This document shows, piece by piece, positions 33,015-41,650 of a stretch of DNA of 64,000 nt. The stretch is taken from positions 124,001-188,000 of the forward strand of contig NZ_JYHV01000037.1 in assembly GCF_000952685.1 (NCBI RefSeq), written 5' to 3'. This DNA is from Stutzerimonas stutzeri (lineage in GTDB: Bacteria > Pseudomonadota > Gammaproteobacteria > Pseudomonadales > Pseudomonadaceae). Position 1 is the stretch's first letter. Each line of letters starts with the position of its first letter. The notes beneath the pieces were generated by a model. The model saw nothing but the letters and a program-made list of their open reading frames with translations. It did not search any database and was not told the origin of the DNA. Made by a program: the position numbers and the translations under genes.

Positions 33015-34436
33015 TCAGCGGCTGCGGATCTTCTCGACGATTGCGGTGGTCGAGCTGTTTTCCACCAGCCCCAGAACCTTCACGACACCACCGTAGGCGG
33101 TGACCAGATCGGCGCCCACAACCTGATCGACACCATAGTCGCCACCCTTGACCAGGATGTCCGGCTTCACCTGCGCCAGGAGATTTTCCGGCGTGTCTTC
33201 CGCAAAGCAAACGACCCAATCCACCGCGCCGAGACCGGCCAGGACAGCCATGCGGCGGTCGACCGAATTGATCGGGCGCCCGGGGCCCTTCAAACGACTC
33301 ACCGAGCCATCGTCGTTGACCGCGACGATCAGACGATCGCCCTGCGCACGGGCCTGCTCCAGATAGGTCACATGCCCCGCATGCAGAATATCGAAACAGC
33401 CATTGGTGAAGACGATCTTCTCGCCTTCGGCGCGAGCGTCGTCGATAACGGTGAGCAACTGCTCGAGCGTCATCACGCCACGCTCGGAACCTTCCTCACG
33501 CTGTACGGCACGACGCAATTCGGGAGCGCTGATACAGGCGGTACCCAGCTTGCCGACAACGATGCCAGCGGCCAGATTGGCCAGCGCCACGGCCTGCGGC
33601 AATTCCTCTCCGGCTGCGATCGCCGCAGCCAGTGTGGATATAACGGTATCGCCAGCGCCGGTAACGTCAAATACCTCGCGCGCGCGCGCCGGCAGGTGAA
33701 GCGGAGAATGCTGCGGGCGCAGGAGTGTCATGCCATGCTCGCCACGCGTCACCAACAAGGCCCCCAGCTCCAGGTCATGCATCAACTCGGCACCCTTGGT
33801 CACCAATTCGGCTTCGTCCGCGCAATGCCCGACGATGGCCTCGAACTCACCGAGATTCGGTGTGATCACCGAAGCACCACGGTAGATTTCGAAATTCTTG
33901 CCCTTCGGATCGGCCAATACCGGAATGCTGCGCTGGCGCGCAGCCTGGATCAACGCCTGGTGGTTACGCAACGCACCCTTGCCGTAATCGGAGAGGATCA
34001 ACACCTTGACGCCATCCAGCAACGCGTCGACCTGTTTCAACAGAGCAGCCGGGTCGGTGTCGAAGGGCTCCTCGAAATCCATCCTCAACAGCTGCTGATG
34101 ACGGCTCATGACCCGCAGTTTGATAATCGTTGGCTGATGCTCGATGGATTGAAAATGCGCTTTGACCCCGGCCGCCGCCAAGCTATCCGCCAGACTTTGC
34201 TGCGCCTCATCGACACCGGTAACGCCAACCAATTCCGCCGGCGCACCCAGCGCGGCGATGTTGAGCGCAACGTTCGCCGCACCACCCGGCCGATCCTCCA
34301 CCTGATCGACCCTGACTACCGGCACCGGCGCTTCCGGCGATATCCGAGAAGTCCCGCCATGCCAGTAACGATCGAGCATGACGTCGCCAACCACCAGAAC
34401 GGAGGCTTGGTCGAATCGGGGCATGGATAGCTTCAT
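33015..34436 (-). CDS. hldE: Bifunctional heptose kinase/adenylyltransferase HldE
   Basis: HldE makes ADP-heptose for the LPS inner core. The 473-residue protein has an N-terminal ribokinase-type sugar kinase (about 1-315: VLVVGDVMLDRYWHGG, EDRPGGAANVALN and VFDVTGAGDTVISTLA, with the GAGD anion hole) and a C-terminal adenylyltransferase with TNGCFDILHAGHVTYLE, which holds the HxGH nucleotide motif. The ATG at 34436 (MKLSMPRFDQ) fits the family start better than the longer frame. It lies 33 bp after the msbA stop on the same strand, so the pair is probably cotranscribed. Confidence 0.96.
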   Translation of the reverse strand: MKLSMPRFDQASVLVVGDVMLDRYWHGGTSRISPEAPVPVVRVDQVEDRPGGAANVALNIAALGAPAELVGVTGVDEAQQSLADSLAAAGVKAHFQSIEHQPTIIKLRVMSRHQQLLRMDFEEPFDTDPAALLKQVDALLDGVKVLILSDYGKGALRNHQALIQAARQRSIPVLADPKGKNFEIYRGASVITPNLGEFEAIVGHCADEAELVTKGAELMHDLELGALLVTRGEHGMTLLRPQHSPLHLPARAREVFDVTGAGDTVISTLAAAIAAGEELPQAVALANLAAGIVVGKLGTACISAPELRRAVQREEGSERGVMTLEQLLTVIDDARAEGEKIVFTNGCFDILHAGHVTYLEQARAQGDRLIVAVNDDGSVSRLKGPGRPINSVDRRMAVLAGLGAVDWVVCFAEDTPENLLAQVKPDILVKGGDYGVDQVVGADLVTAYGGVVKVLGLVENSSTTAIVEKIRSR

Positions 34437-34469
34437 AAAGGGGCTCCGCAGTAAAAATCGCATATATGA

Positions 34470-36281
34470 TCAGGCGTTGTCGGTAGCTGCGTGGTTATCC
34501 AGCCCCAACGCGTGCAACCTGGCGTAATAGCCATTCATCGCGAGCAGTTCCTGATGGGAGCCGCGCTCGACGATACGCCCTTGATCCATGACCAAAATCA
34601 GGTCCGCCTTTTCGATAGTCGAAAGCCGGTGCGCGATCACTAATGTGGTGCGTCCTTTCATAACTTGATCAAGCGCCGCCTGGATATGTCGCTCTGATTC
34701 GGTATCCAGAGCCGAGGTCGCTTCGTCCAGCACGAGTACCGGAGCATCCTTGAGCAATGCTCGAGCAATCGCTAGACGCTGACGTTGGCCGCCGGACAGC
34801 AGCACACCGTTCTCGCCTACCTGAGTATCGAGCCCCTCAGGCAACTGGTCGATAAACTCTTTAGCGTAAGCCGCTTCGACAGCGCGCTCAATTGCCTCTC
34901 GAGGTGCGCCAGCAAGATCGCCATAGGCTATGTTGTTGGCCACACTGTCGTTGAAGAGGGTAACTTGCTGAGTAACCAGGGCGATGTGCTGGCGTAAATT
35001 GCGCAGTTTGTAGTCTTCGACATCTACATCGTCGAGCAGGATCTGCCCGGTCTCGTGATGGTAAAAACGCGGGATTAGATTAGCGAGCGTCGATTTACCG
35101 CTTCCTGAACGGCCGACCAACGCAACCATCTGACCTGGGCTGGCGCTAAAAGATATCTCGCTAAGCACCTGTTTCTGCGCACCAGGATAGCTAAAACTGA
35201 GATTACTCACTTCCAAACGGCCGCTCACCCGGTCACGCACGACCGTTCCCTCGTCGATTTCGGGAGCTTCGTCCAGTTGCTCGAAAATGCTCTCCGCCCC
35301 TGCTACGCCCTTCTGGATCGTTGAGCTGACCTCCGATAGCTGTCGAATCGGCTTGGGCAGCAAGCCGGCTGCGGTGATATAGGCAACCATGTCTCCCGCT
35401 GTGGCGTCACCACGTAAGAACAGCACAAGAAAGAGCAACACTGCCATAGCAACGTAAATCACCAGCTGCAACATCGGTGTGTAAATCGCTCCAGTCTTCG
35501 TCATACGGAGCTGTTTTTCAGTATTGTCCCGGCTGGCAACGGCAAAGCGCGCCGATTCGTATGCTTCCCCACCGAAGCTGCGTACCACCCGGTAGCCCTG
35601 GATAGTCTCGGACGCGACATGAGTAACATCGCCCATCGCAACCTGGATCTTACTGCTCTGCTTGCGAAACTTCTTGCTAGCGCTACTGACCATCAGGGCA
35701 ATGATCGGCAGGATTGCTAGCATCACCAGGGTCAGCTTCCAGTTCATCCACAACAAATAGGCAAACAGAAACACTACTGTCAGGCCTTCGCGAATAACTA
35801 CCTTGATAGCATCCGTGGCAGCGCCAGTAACCATCGTCACGTTGAACGTGATACGCGATATGAGATGCCCGGAATTATGATTGTCGAAATAACGGTTAGG
35901 CAGCCTCAACAGGCTGGCAAACAGTGAAAGCCGTAGGTCATGTACCAATCCAAGCGAAACCTTGGCAAGGTAAAAGTTACCAAGAAACGAGCCAATCCCC
36001 TGCCAGATGGCAATGAGAACGATCAGCAAGGGCACGAGTTGCAAAAGCTGCAAATCCTGCAAATAAGCTACGTCGGGAAATAGCACAGCATCGGGATTGG
36101 ATAGACCATCAACGAAATATTTGAGAATCCCGGCAAGCATCGGTTGCGAAGACGCGAATATCACGTACCCCAAAATACTCAGTGCAAAGTGCCCAACGTA
36201 AGGTTTCACGTACCCCAGCAGGCGTAGATAAATCTTCAGACTGGATGAAGGCTGAGCTGCTGTTTCGACGATTTTGCTCAT
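34470..36281 (-). CDS. msbA: Lipid A export ATP-binding/permease MsbA
   Basis: MsbA flips lipid A-core across the inner membrane. The 603-residue half-transporter has six membrane helices (about 30-330) and a C-terminal ABC ATPase. The ATPase shows Walker A VALVGRSGSGKSTL, signature LSGGQRQRLAIARALL, Walker B VLVLDEATSALD and the H-loop VIAHRLSTI. No good ribosome site is visible before the ATG. From here to about 42 kb the codon use is noticeably more AT-rich than in the rest of the window. It is upstream of hldE and divergent from the kinase-fold gene. Confidence 0.96.
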   Translation of the reverse strand: MSKIVETAAQPSSSLKIYLRLLGYVKPYVGHFALSILGYVIFASSQPMLAGILKYFVDGLSNPDAVLFPDVAYLQDLQLLQLVPLLIVLIAIWQGIGSFLGNFYLAKVSLGLVHDLRLSLFASLLRLPNRYFDNHNSGHLISRITFNVTMVTGAATDAIKVVIREGLTVVFLFAYLLWMNWKLTLVMLAILPIIALMVSSASKKFRKQSSKIQVAMGDVTHVASETIQGYRVVRSFGGEAYESARFAVASRDNTEKQLRMTKTGAIYTPMLQLVIYVAMAVLLFLVLFLRGDATAGDMVAYITAAGLLPKPIRQLSEVSSTIQKGVAGAESIFEQLDEAPEIDEGTVVRDRVSGRLEVSNLSFSYPGAQKQVLSEISFSASPGQMVALVGRSGSGKSTLANLIPRFYHHETGQILLDDVDVEDYKLRNLRQHIALVTQQVTLFNDSVANNIAYGDLAGAPREAIERAVEAAYAKEFIDQLPEGLDTQVGENGVLLSGGQRQRLAIARALLKDAPVLVLDEATSALDTESERHIQAALDQVMKGRTTLVIAHRLSTIEKADLILVMDQGRIVERGSHQELLAMNGYYARLHALGLDNHAATDNA

Positions 36282-36440
36282 TAGTAACGGAGTACCGGAG
36301 AGAAGACAGGAGATTCTATCACGCCCTGCAAGCTCGACGGCTTCAGGCCGGCCAGCCTCGCCAGCGCAACGTAGAACCCAACGTAAACCGCCGTTTGGGG
36401 TAAACTGCGCAATTTGAAAAATAGCTTGGTACCCCTGCGC

Positions 36441-37097
36441 ATGACCCCCCTCACCTATGATGAGTTTCTATCGTTGCGGGGTAACGCCGAAACAATCGAG
36501 TCTGACGGACACGGGGAAAAGGTGTTACTCCTGAATGACGGAAGCTATCTAAAGCTATTCCGGCGCAAACGCCTGCTATCGTCTGCCGCCCTCTATCCCT
36601 ATGCCGAACGCTTCGCTGACAATGCGGTCGCTTTGAATGATCGCGGCATCGCCTGCCCCCGCATATTAGGCGTGTACCGGGTATCCTCTCTGCGTCGCGA
36701 CATCGTGCACTATGCGCCGCTTGAAGGACGGACGCTGCGCCAAGTGCATGACGAAGCCGAGAAGCGAGCCCTGCGTATCCGCTTCGGCGCTTTCGTCGCC
36801 GAACTGCATAACCAAGGCGTTTTTTTTCGCTCGCTGCATCTTGGAAATGTAGTGATTGATCCCAGCGGAAGGCTTGGATTGATTGACATTGCAGACATGA
36901 GCGCCGGAAAACGAGCTCTGGGCAAGCGGAAGAGGCTACGCAATTTCCGCCATATCTTGCGCTATCCCAACGACCGAATATGGCTAATCAGCGATGGCGA
37001 TCGTAGTTTTTTCAACAGTTACGCAGAGACAGCAAAATACAAAATTTCTGTCAATGAATTGATTCAGCTGTCGCCCGAACCTAGCCCCCATGGATGA
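36441..37097 (+). CDS. Kinase-fold protein next to waaL, lacking the usual catalytic Asp
   Basis: A 218-residue protein in the position of PA4998, with a small protein-kinase-like fold. The catalytic-loop region reads FFRSLHLGNVVID (residues 128-140), where related LPS kinases have an H-x-D or S-D-L-H pattern; the Asp is replaced by Ser131. The metal-binding region GLIDIADM is present. It may be a pseudokinase or use another residue. Its ATG is at 36441; the upstream TTG at 36414 is less likely. The stop overlaps the waaL start (ATGA), so it is coupled to the O-antigen ligase. Confidence 0.7.
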   Translation: MTPLTYDEFLSLRGNAETIESDGHGEKVLLLNDGSYLKLFRRKRLLSSAALYPYAERFADNAVALNDRGIACPRILGVYRVSSLRRDIVHYAPLEGRTLRQVHDEAEKRALRIRFGAFVAELHNQGVFFRSLHLGNVVIDPSGRLGLIDIADMSAGKRALGKRKRLRNFRHILRYPNDRIWLISDGDRSFFNSYAETAKYKISVNELIQLSPEPSPHG

Positions 37098-38308
37098 CCG
37101 TTTTGCCGTCTGAAATCATTGCCAAAGAGAAGAGCCGAGGTACCGTTCCCTCGCGTTTAATAACTTACCATGTGCTGCCAGTCGGCTGGCTGGCGCTGCT
37201 AACAGGTCTTTTTTGGATCGGCGATCGCGCCTTATTTCATAAGCTCTATTACGCGCTATTAGCAGCCCCAGCCCTGGCGGTTATGGTGATGCAGCCACGC
37301 CTAGCCCTGCGTGTCATAGCGCATCCACTGGTTGCCGCTTTTTTACTGTTTGGTGCCTATATGAGTCTGACTCTACTTTGGTCCGACAGTAATACAGCCG
37401 CATTCTCCCTGATAAAGCGCCCCATATATGTTTTGGTGATGCTGGTTAGCGCAGCCATGCTAGCGCTAAAGCGTCCACCGGCACTCGAACAAGTCCTGCA
37501 AGTTGCAGCAGTCACCGCAGCAATAGCCGCTGGTCTTTCCTACGGTTACTTCATCTATAGTGGACACGCACCACTGGGCGGTCAGCGCTTTAACGGTTAT
37601 GGCGCGCTTTATAACCCACTGCTGAGCGCCCATGTTTATGGCTTTTTCGCCGCGTTTTGGTTGGCGTACTGGTTCTCAGCACACAAACCGCTGGCGCCGC
37701 TGCCATTAGCCTGCCTAGCGACACTAGGAGTAGTACTTATCGCGACGGGATCAAGAACGCCGCTACTCGCGCTTTCGGTTACAGCGATCTGGTTATGCTT
37801 GGCTCATCTGAACCGTCGCAGCTTGCTACTTTTGCTTGCGATCACTGGCCTGGGGTTAGCGTTGCTGCTCTTCTACCCCACAGCGCTAACGGCGAGAGGT
37901 TTTTCCTACCGCCCTGATATCTGGGCCGAGGCCTTGAAGCTCGCGATTCAGCGCCCCCTGTTCGGTTATGGCTACGATCACCAACTGCTGCTTGAGCTAA
38001 AAGGCACCGGACGCGTCTTCAACGACCCGCATAACATCGAACTTGCCGTGCTGCTGGCCGGAGGCCTCATAGGGCTGGCCCTATGGCTAGCGTTATATGG
38101 AATTGCTGCGGTATACAGCTGGCGTAATCGGCACAAACCCGCGGTGCTGGTGGCCTCCGCACTGCTGGTGTTCGGCTTGGTTGCCGGACTGACGGAAGGT
38201 CGGGACTTCCTGTCCCGACCCAAGGAACATTGGTTCCTCATCTGGATCCCGTTCGCCCTGCTAATCAATGCCTGGCTTAAGTCGGAACCTGCAAATGAAT
38301 CCACTTAA
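37094..38308 (+). CDS. waaL: O-antigen ligase
   Basis: WaaL joins O-antigen to lipid A-core in the periplasm. The 404-residue protein has about ten to twelve membrane helices. A Wzy_C/O-antigen ligase type region is seen in the second half: GYDHQLLLELKGTG, VFNDPHNIELAVLLAGGLIG and the following helices; the His of PHN fits the conserved periplasmic His of the family. It overlaps the kinase-fold gene upstream (ATGA) and the acetyltransferase downstream (14 bp). The O-antigen polymer genes themselves are outside this window. Confidence 0.85.
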   Translation: MTVLPSEIIAKEKSRGTVPSRLITYHVLPVGWLALLTGLFWIGDRALFHKLYYALLAAPALAVMVMQPRLALRVIAHPLVAAFLLFGAYMSLTLLWSDSNTAAFSLIKRPIYVLVMLVSAAMLALKRPPALEQVLQVAAVTAAIAAGLSYGYFIYSGHAPLGGQRFNGYGALYNPLLSAHVYGFFAAFWLAYWFSAHKPLAPLPLACLATLGVVLIATGSRTPLLALSVTAIWLCLAHLNRRSLLLLLAITGLGLALLLFYPTALTARGFSYRPDIWAEALKLAIQRPLFGYGYDHQLLLELKGTGRVFNDPHNIELAVLLAGGLIGLALWLALYGIAAVYSWRNRHKPAVLVASALLVFGLVAGLTEGRDFLSRPKEHWFLIWIPFALLINAWLKSEPANEST

Positions 38309-38948
38309 GCAGTTGGAACGGCGGCTGCGCAAAGCACTGCAGCGCTGGCTGGGTCGCCCTGAGCTTCCGCGCTTCCTTCGGCCACAGGCGAGGTTTCGTG
38401 AGCATTATCCCGACTATGAGATCGGCATAGGGAGCTACGGTCTACCCAAGGTCCATGATTGGCGGGAAGGAAGTACTCTGCGCATCGGCAGCTATTGCTC
38501 TATTGCCGATAACGTTCAGATTTTTCTCGGAGGCCATCATCGTACGGATTGGGTAACAACCTATCCGTTCCCGGCATACCTACCGGAAGCGAGCCATATA
38601 GAAGAATATGGCGGTACGCGTGGCGACGTGGAGATCGGTAGCGATGTATGGTTATGTGCCAACTGCGTCATTCTTTCAGGCGTAAGAATTGGCCATGGAG
38701 CAGTTGTAGCAAACGGCGCGGTAGTTAGCCGCGACATCGAGCCGTACGCCATAGTCGCGGGCAACCCCGCGGCGCTCGTTCGATGGCGCTTCGATGAACC
38801 TACCCGCGATGCGCTACTCCAGTCAGCCTGGTGGAATTGGCCCGAAGAAGAGATACGAACAGTGGTTTCGTTGTTATGTAGCGAAGATCTTGCTGCATTC
38901 CTGTCTTATGCACGCTCACGGGCTTTGGCAGGCAACAGCAAGCGGTAA
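38295..38948 (+). CDS. CatB-type hexapeptide O-acetyltransferase in the LPS locus
   Basis: A 217-residue left-handed-beta-helix acyltransferase of the CatB/xenobiotic type. The hexapeptide pattern is clear: LRIGSYCSIADNVQIFLGG, then DVEIGSDVWLCANCVILSG, VRIGHGAVVANGAVVSRDI and AIVAGNPAALVRWRFDEPT; the His in FLGGHHRTDW is the likely catalytic base. It starts within waaL (overlap 14 bp) and its 3' end overlaps the convergent GT2 gene by 43 bp. The expected activity is acetylation of a sugar in core or O-antigen, which is inference from position. As I remember it, the P. aeruginosa order has nothing between waaL and wapR. Confidence 0.8.
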   Translation: MNPLKQLERRLRKALQRWLGRPELPRFLRPQARFREHYPDYEIGIGSYGLPKVHDWREGSTLRIGSYCSIADNVQIFLGGHHRTDWVTTYPFPAYLPEASHIEEYGGTRGDVEIGSDVWLCANCVILSGVRIGHGAVVANGAVVSRDIEPYAIVAGNPAALVRWRFDEPTRDALLQSAWWNWPEEEIRTVVSLLCSEDLAAFLSYARSRALAGNSKR

Positions 38949-39805
38949 AGCCCCTTGATGGTCTTTTTATTCCATGCGCGCAGCGGTAATTCACGAAGTA
39001 ATTTGCGTGCGAGTGTTTTATCCTGACGCGCGCATTTGAGAAACATCGAATTGCGGTAATTGGCGCAAACTTGCTTATAGGCCGGATGGTCACTGAAGCG
39101 TGAAAAAGTCATAAGCACGTTTTCGACCATGAAAGGATAATTCTTGTAGGTATTACTTGCATGGACTCGATAAAGCGCCAGAGTCTCCCCCAGCACATCA
39201 ATAAACCAACCTGCATGAGTTATCTTGAGTTCGATAACTAAGTCCTCGAGACGGATATGCGGGTCGAAACCACCCACCGCTTCCAGCGCCTCGCGACGAA
39301 ACAATAACGTTGCGGCGGGCGAGCCGGGCTTGCGATTGAGAAATACATCTTCGAAATCCAACCGCCGCCAATGGGGCGGCTTGTCATTGCCAAGCGGTGC
39401 GCCATCCGGACCGATACTCGTCACCGAGCCGGCACAGATACCCACCTCTGGCTTGTCCCGCATGTATTCGACCTGCAGCGCGAGCCTGTTAGGCAGCATG
39501 ATGTCGTCAGAGCCAAAGGGCGCCACGTATTCGCCCGAGCTGCGTGCGATAGCGGCGTTGAGCGTCCGGGACAACCCCTGGTTCGCCTGTACCCGGAAAT
39601 CGAAGCCAAACTCGCGCTGCAATTGATTGATTACCGAAACACTTTCATCGCTGGAGCCATCATCCACAACGAGCAGCTCGACGTTCGGGTACGTCTGGGC
39701 CATCACGCTGCGAATCGATGCTTCAATATACGGTGCGTGATTATAGGAAGCGATGATGACGCTAACTTTCGGATAGGTGTTGCTGCTTACCAAAATTTCC
39801 ACCAA
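38906..39805 (-). CDS. Family 2 glycosyltransferase (WapR position)
   Basis: A 299-residue GT-A enzyme. Nucleotide-sugar motifs are VSVIIASYNHAPYIEASI, LLVVDDGSSDESV (DDG), GSDDIMLP (the DXD equivalent) and LFRREALEAVGGFD. The position next to waaL and the length agree with WapR, the rhamnosyltransferase that builds the O-antigen-accepting core, but I cannot confirm the sugar. A GTG start at 39805 lies within the preceding gene (19-bp overlap). It is the last gene of the leftward outer-core set and converges on the acetyltransferase with a 43-bp overlap. Confidence 0.85.
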   Translation of the reverse strand: MVEILVSSNTYPKVSVIIASYNHAPYIEASIRSVMAQTYPNVELLVVDDGSSDESVSVINQLQREFGFDFRVQANQGLSRTLNAAIARSSGEYVAPFGSDDIMLPNRLALQVEYMRDKPEVGICAGSVTSIGPDGAPLGNDKPPHWRRLDFEDVFLNRKPGSPAATLLFRREALEAVGGFDPHIRLEDLVIELKITHAGWFIDVLGETLALYRVHASNTYKNYPFMVENVLMTFSRFSDHPAYKQVCANYRNSMFLKCARQDKTLARKLLRELPLRAWNKKTIKGLYRLLLPAKARERA

Positions 39806-40725
39806 GGTAACGAGGGTACGGTAGCAAACGGCGCGGATATCACCGCCGCGATTTTGCTGGCAAGTTTTTCATAGGCGTGGTTGGCAAGCACATGCTCATG
39901 TCCCCGCAGCGCGACGACGCGGGCCAATTCGGGGTATTTACGCGCCCAGGCAAGACGTTTGCGCAACGAATCGATATCGTCGTACAGCAGCACGTTGACG
40001 CCATCCTCCAAACCCAGCGCATTCTCTTCACCCCGCCCCTGGCGCTTAGCCAAGAGCAGGCAACCGCACGCCATGGCTTCGAAGTTCTTGGCCATGTACT
40101 CATTCAGCCCAACATCAGCGCTTATGAAAATGTGAATCCGATTGAGTGTTTGCACATATTCATCAGCCGAATGGGTGCGCATGATCTGCAGCGGCTCCAC
40201 CGCTGCAAGCGCTTCTAACAACGCACGACGAGCAGCGTAGGCCGCGCTGCCAAGCCGGCCAATAAACCCCAGCTGGATATCACGCTCGCAGTCCTGCAAC
40301 TGCATACGTGCGGAATCAAATCCTTTCGGAATGAAATGCGCATCGACTCCGGCGGCCCGCAAATGTTGCGTTACCATAAAGCCAGTACTGATTACTCGCA
40401 CGCCAGGCAACTGCTTGTAGAAGCGCACGAAATGACCCTGCCACTTGGAGCCGGACATGAAGTCAAGATAGGCGTCTTCTTCATAGAGCGTCAGCGATGG
40501 GAGGCTGCGTAAGAACCGGCCCTGAGTACAAATGTGCTTGAACATGAGGTCCAAAATGATGCACTCATAGCCGCATACAACTTGCGTAGCGAAGTAACTT
40601 TTTAGCCCTCGCTGCTGGCTCTTATTGAGAAAGCGGACCTCAACGTCACCATACGCCCGCAACGACAACCACAGACTGCGATTGTCCAGAGCACGATCGG
40701 CACTTGTAAGCACGAGGACTCGCAT
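39787..40725 (-). CDS. Glycosyltransferase of the CgeB/GT4-like type
   Basis: A 312-residue GT-B-like protein. It begins MRVLVLTSADRALDNRSLW and has the C-terminal half expected for CgeB-like or family 4 glycosyltransferases: IFISADVGLNEYMAKNFEA, MACGCLLLAKRQGRGEEN and NVLLYDDIDSLRKRLAW, the EAMACG segment being the donor-binding region. The start at 40725 is one base after the upstream GT2 stop. It sits where P. aeruginosa has PA5001 (Ssg), a possible orthologue. The sugar is unknown. Confidence 0.78.
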   Translation of the reverse strand: MRVLVLTSADRALDNRSLWLSLRAYGDVEVRFLNKSQQRGLKSYFATQVVCGYECIILDLMFKHICTQGRFLRSLPSLTLYEEDAYLDFMSGSKWQGHFVRFYKQLPGVRVISTGFMVTQHLRAAGVDAHFIPKGFDSARMQLQDCERDIQLGFIGRLGSAAYAARRALLEALAAVEPLQIMRTHSADEYVQTLNRIHIFISADVGLNEYMAKNFEAMACGCLLLAKRQGRGEENALGLEDGVNVLLYDDIDSLRKRLAWARKYPELARVVALRGHEHVLANHAYEKLASKIAAVISAPFATVPSLPWWKFW

Positions 40726-40726
40726 G

Positions 40727-41650
40727 TCAAGTGCTCCCAAGCATACGAAGGTATTTGCGCGTATAGGACCAATTGAATATCACCGTCCAGTCATAGCGCA
40801 GCGCCTCTCGATAGTAATGCCGGGCCTCCGCCAACTCCCCAGCATTCTGGAAGGTACGAAACAGGGATAGGCAGCGCTGTGCTGCATAGGGCCGCTTGAG
40901 CCTCTGCAAAGAGGCCGGCATGCGCTTTTCCGAAAACACCTCGTCAACCAGTTTGAGCTGTGCTGCACGGGCATGGATCACGTTATGTCGCAAGCTGGTG
41001 TCGTGCTTGTGAATTAAAGCCAACGGATGGTTCAGTACTGAACATGGGTAGCGTGCCAGAACCTGAGCAAACACTGGGATATCCTCACCGCTACGCAGCG
41101 TCTCGGGATAGTTTGCCAAAGCGAACACTTCACGGTGCATGGCGCAAGCGCCATTCGAAAGGGCAATTGTCTTGTCCAGAAGATAAGCATGAACTCGAGC
41201 GCAGGCACTCGTAGGCAGCGGGCGCAGCGGATGCCTACGTTGACCGCCGTCCGTCGACACAGAGCAATGCTCGCCAATTATCATTCGAGTTTCGGGGTGA
41301 CTATCGATGTGTTCGGCCAGCAGCCGTAGCGCGTTCGGCGTTAACTCATCATCGGCATCGAGGAATAGCAAAAAACGCCCTCGCGTTTGCGCGATACCGA
41401 GATTGCGCACCGAGGCCGGACCGCCATTTTCTTTATGAATTACGCGCATACTCGCGCCGGCGTGATTCTGCAGATTGTCAAGAACGGCGCGGGTGTCGTC
41501 AGTTGAACCATCGTTGATGACCAACAATTCCACTGTCGCATCAATCTGCGGCAGCACAGAGCCCACCGCACGGGGCAAAGTGTGCGCATAGTTGTACGTC
41601 GGGATAATCACCGACAGCAACAGCTCATGCTGATCGCACGGTGCAGTCAT
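40727..41650 (-). CDS. Family 2 glycosyltransferase
   Basis: A 307-residue GT-A enzyme with standard family 2 motifs: LLSVIIPTYNYAHTLPRAV, ELLVINDGSTDDTRAVL, RFLLFLDADDELTPNAL (DADD as the metal motif) and a C-terminal region with LRSGEDIPVFAQVLARYPC, where the ED pair may be the base. It overlaps the GT9 gene upstream (ATGA) and is followed within one base by the next glycosyltransferase. No obvious P. aeruginosa counterpart comes to mind; it is likely part of the variable outer core. Confidence 0.88.
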   Translation of the reverse strand: MTAPCDQHELLLSVIIPTYNYAHTLPRAVGSVLPQIDATVELLVINDGSTDDTRAVLDNLQNHAGASMRVIHKENGGPASVRNLGIAQTRGRFLLFLDADDELTPNALRLLAEHIDSHPETRMIIGEHCSVSTDGGQRRHPLRPLPTSACARVHAYLLDKTIALSNGACAMHREVFALANYPETLRSGEDIPVFAQVLARYPCSVLNHPLALIHKHDTSLRHNVIHARAAQLKLVDEVFSEKRMPASLQRLKRPYAAQRCLSLFRTFQNAGELAEARHYYREALRYDWTVIFNWSYTRKYLRMLGST

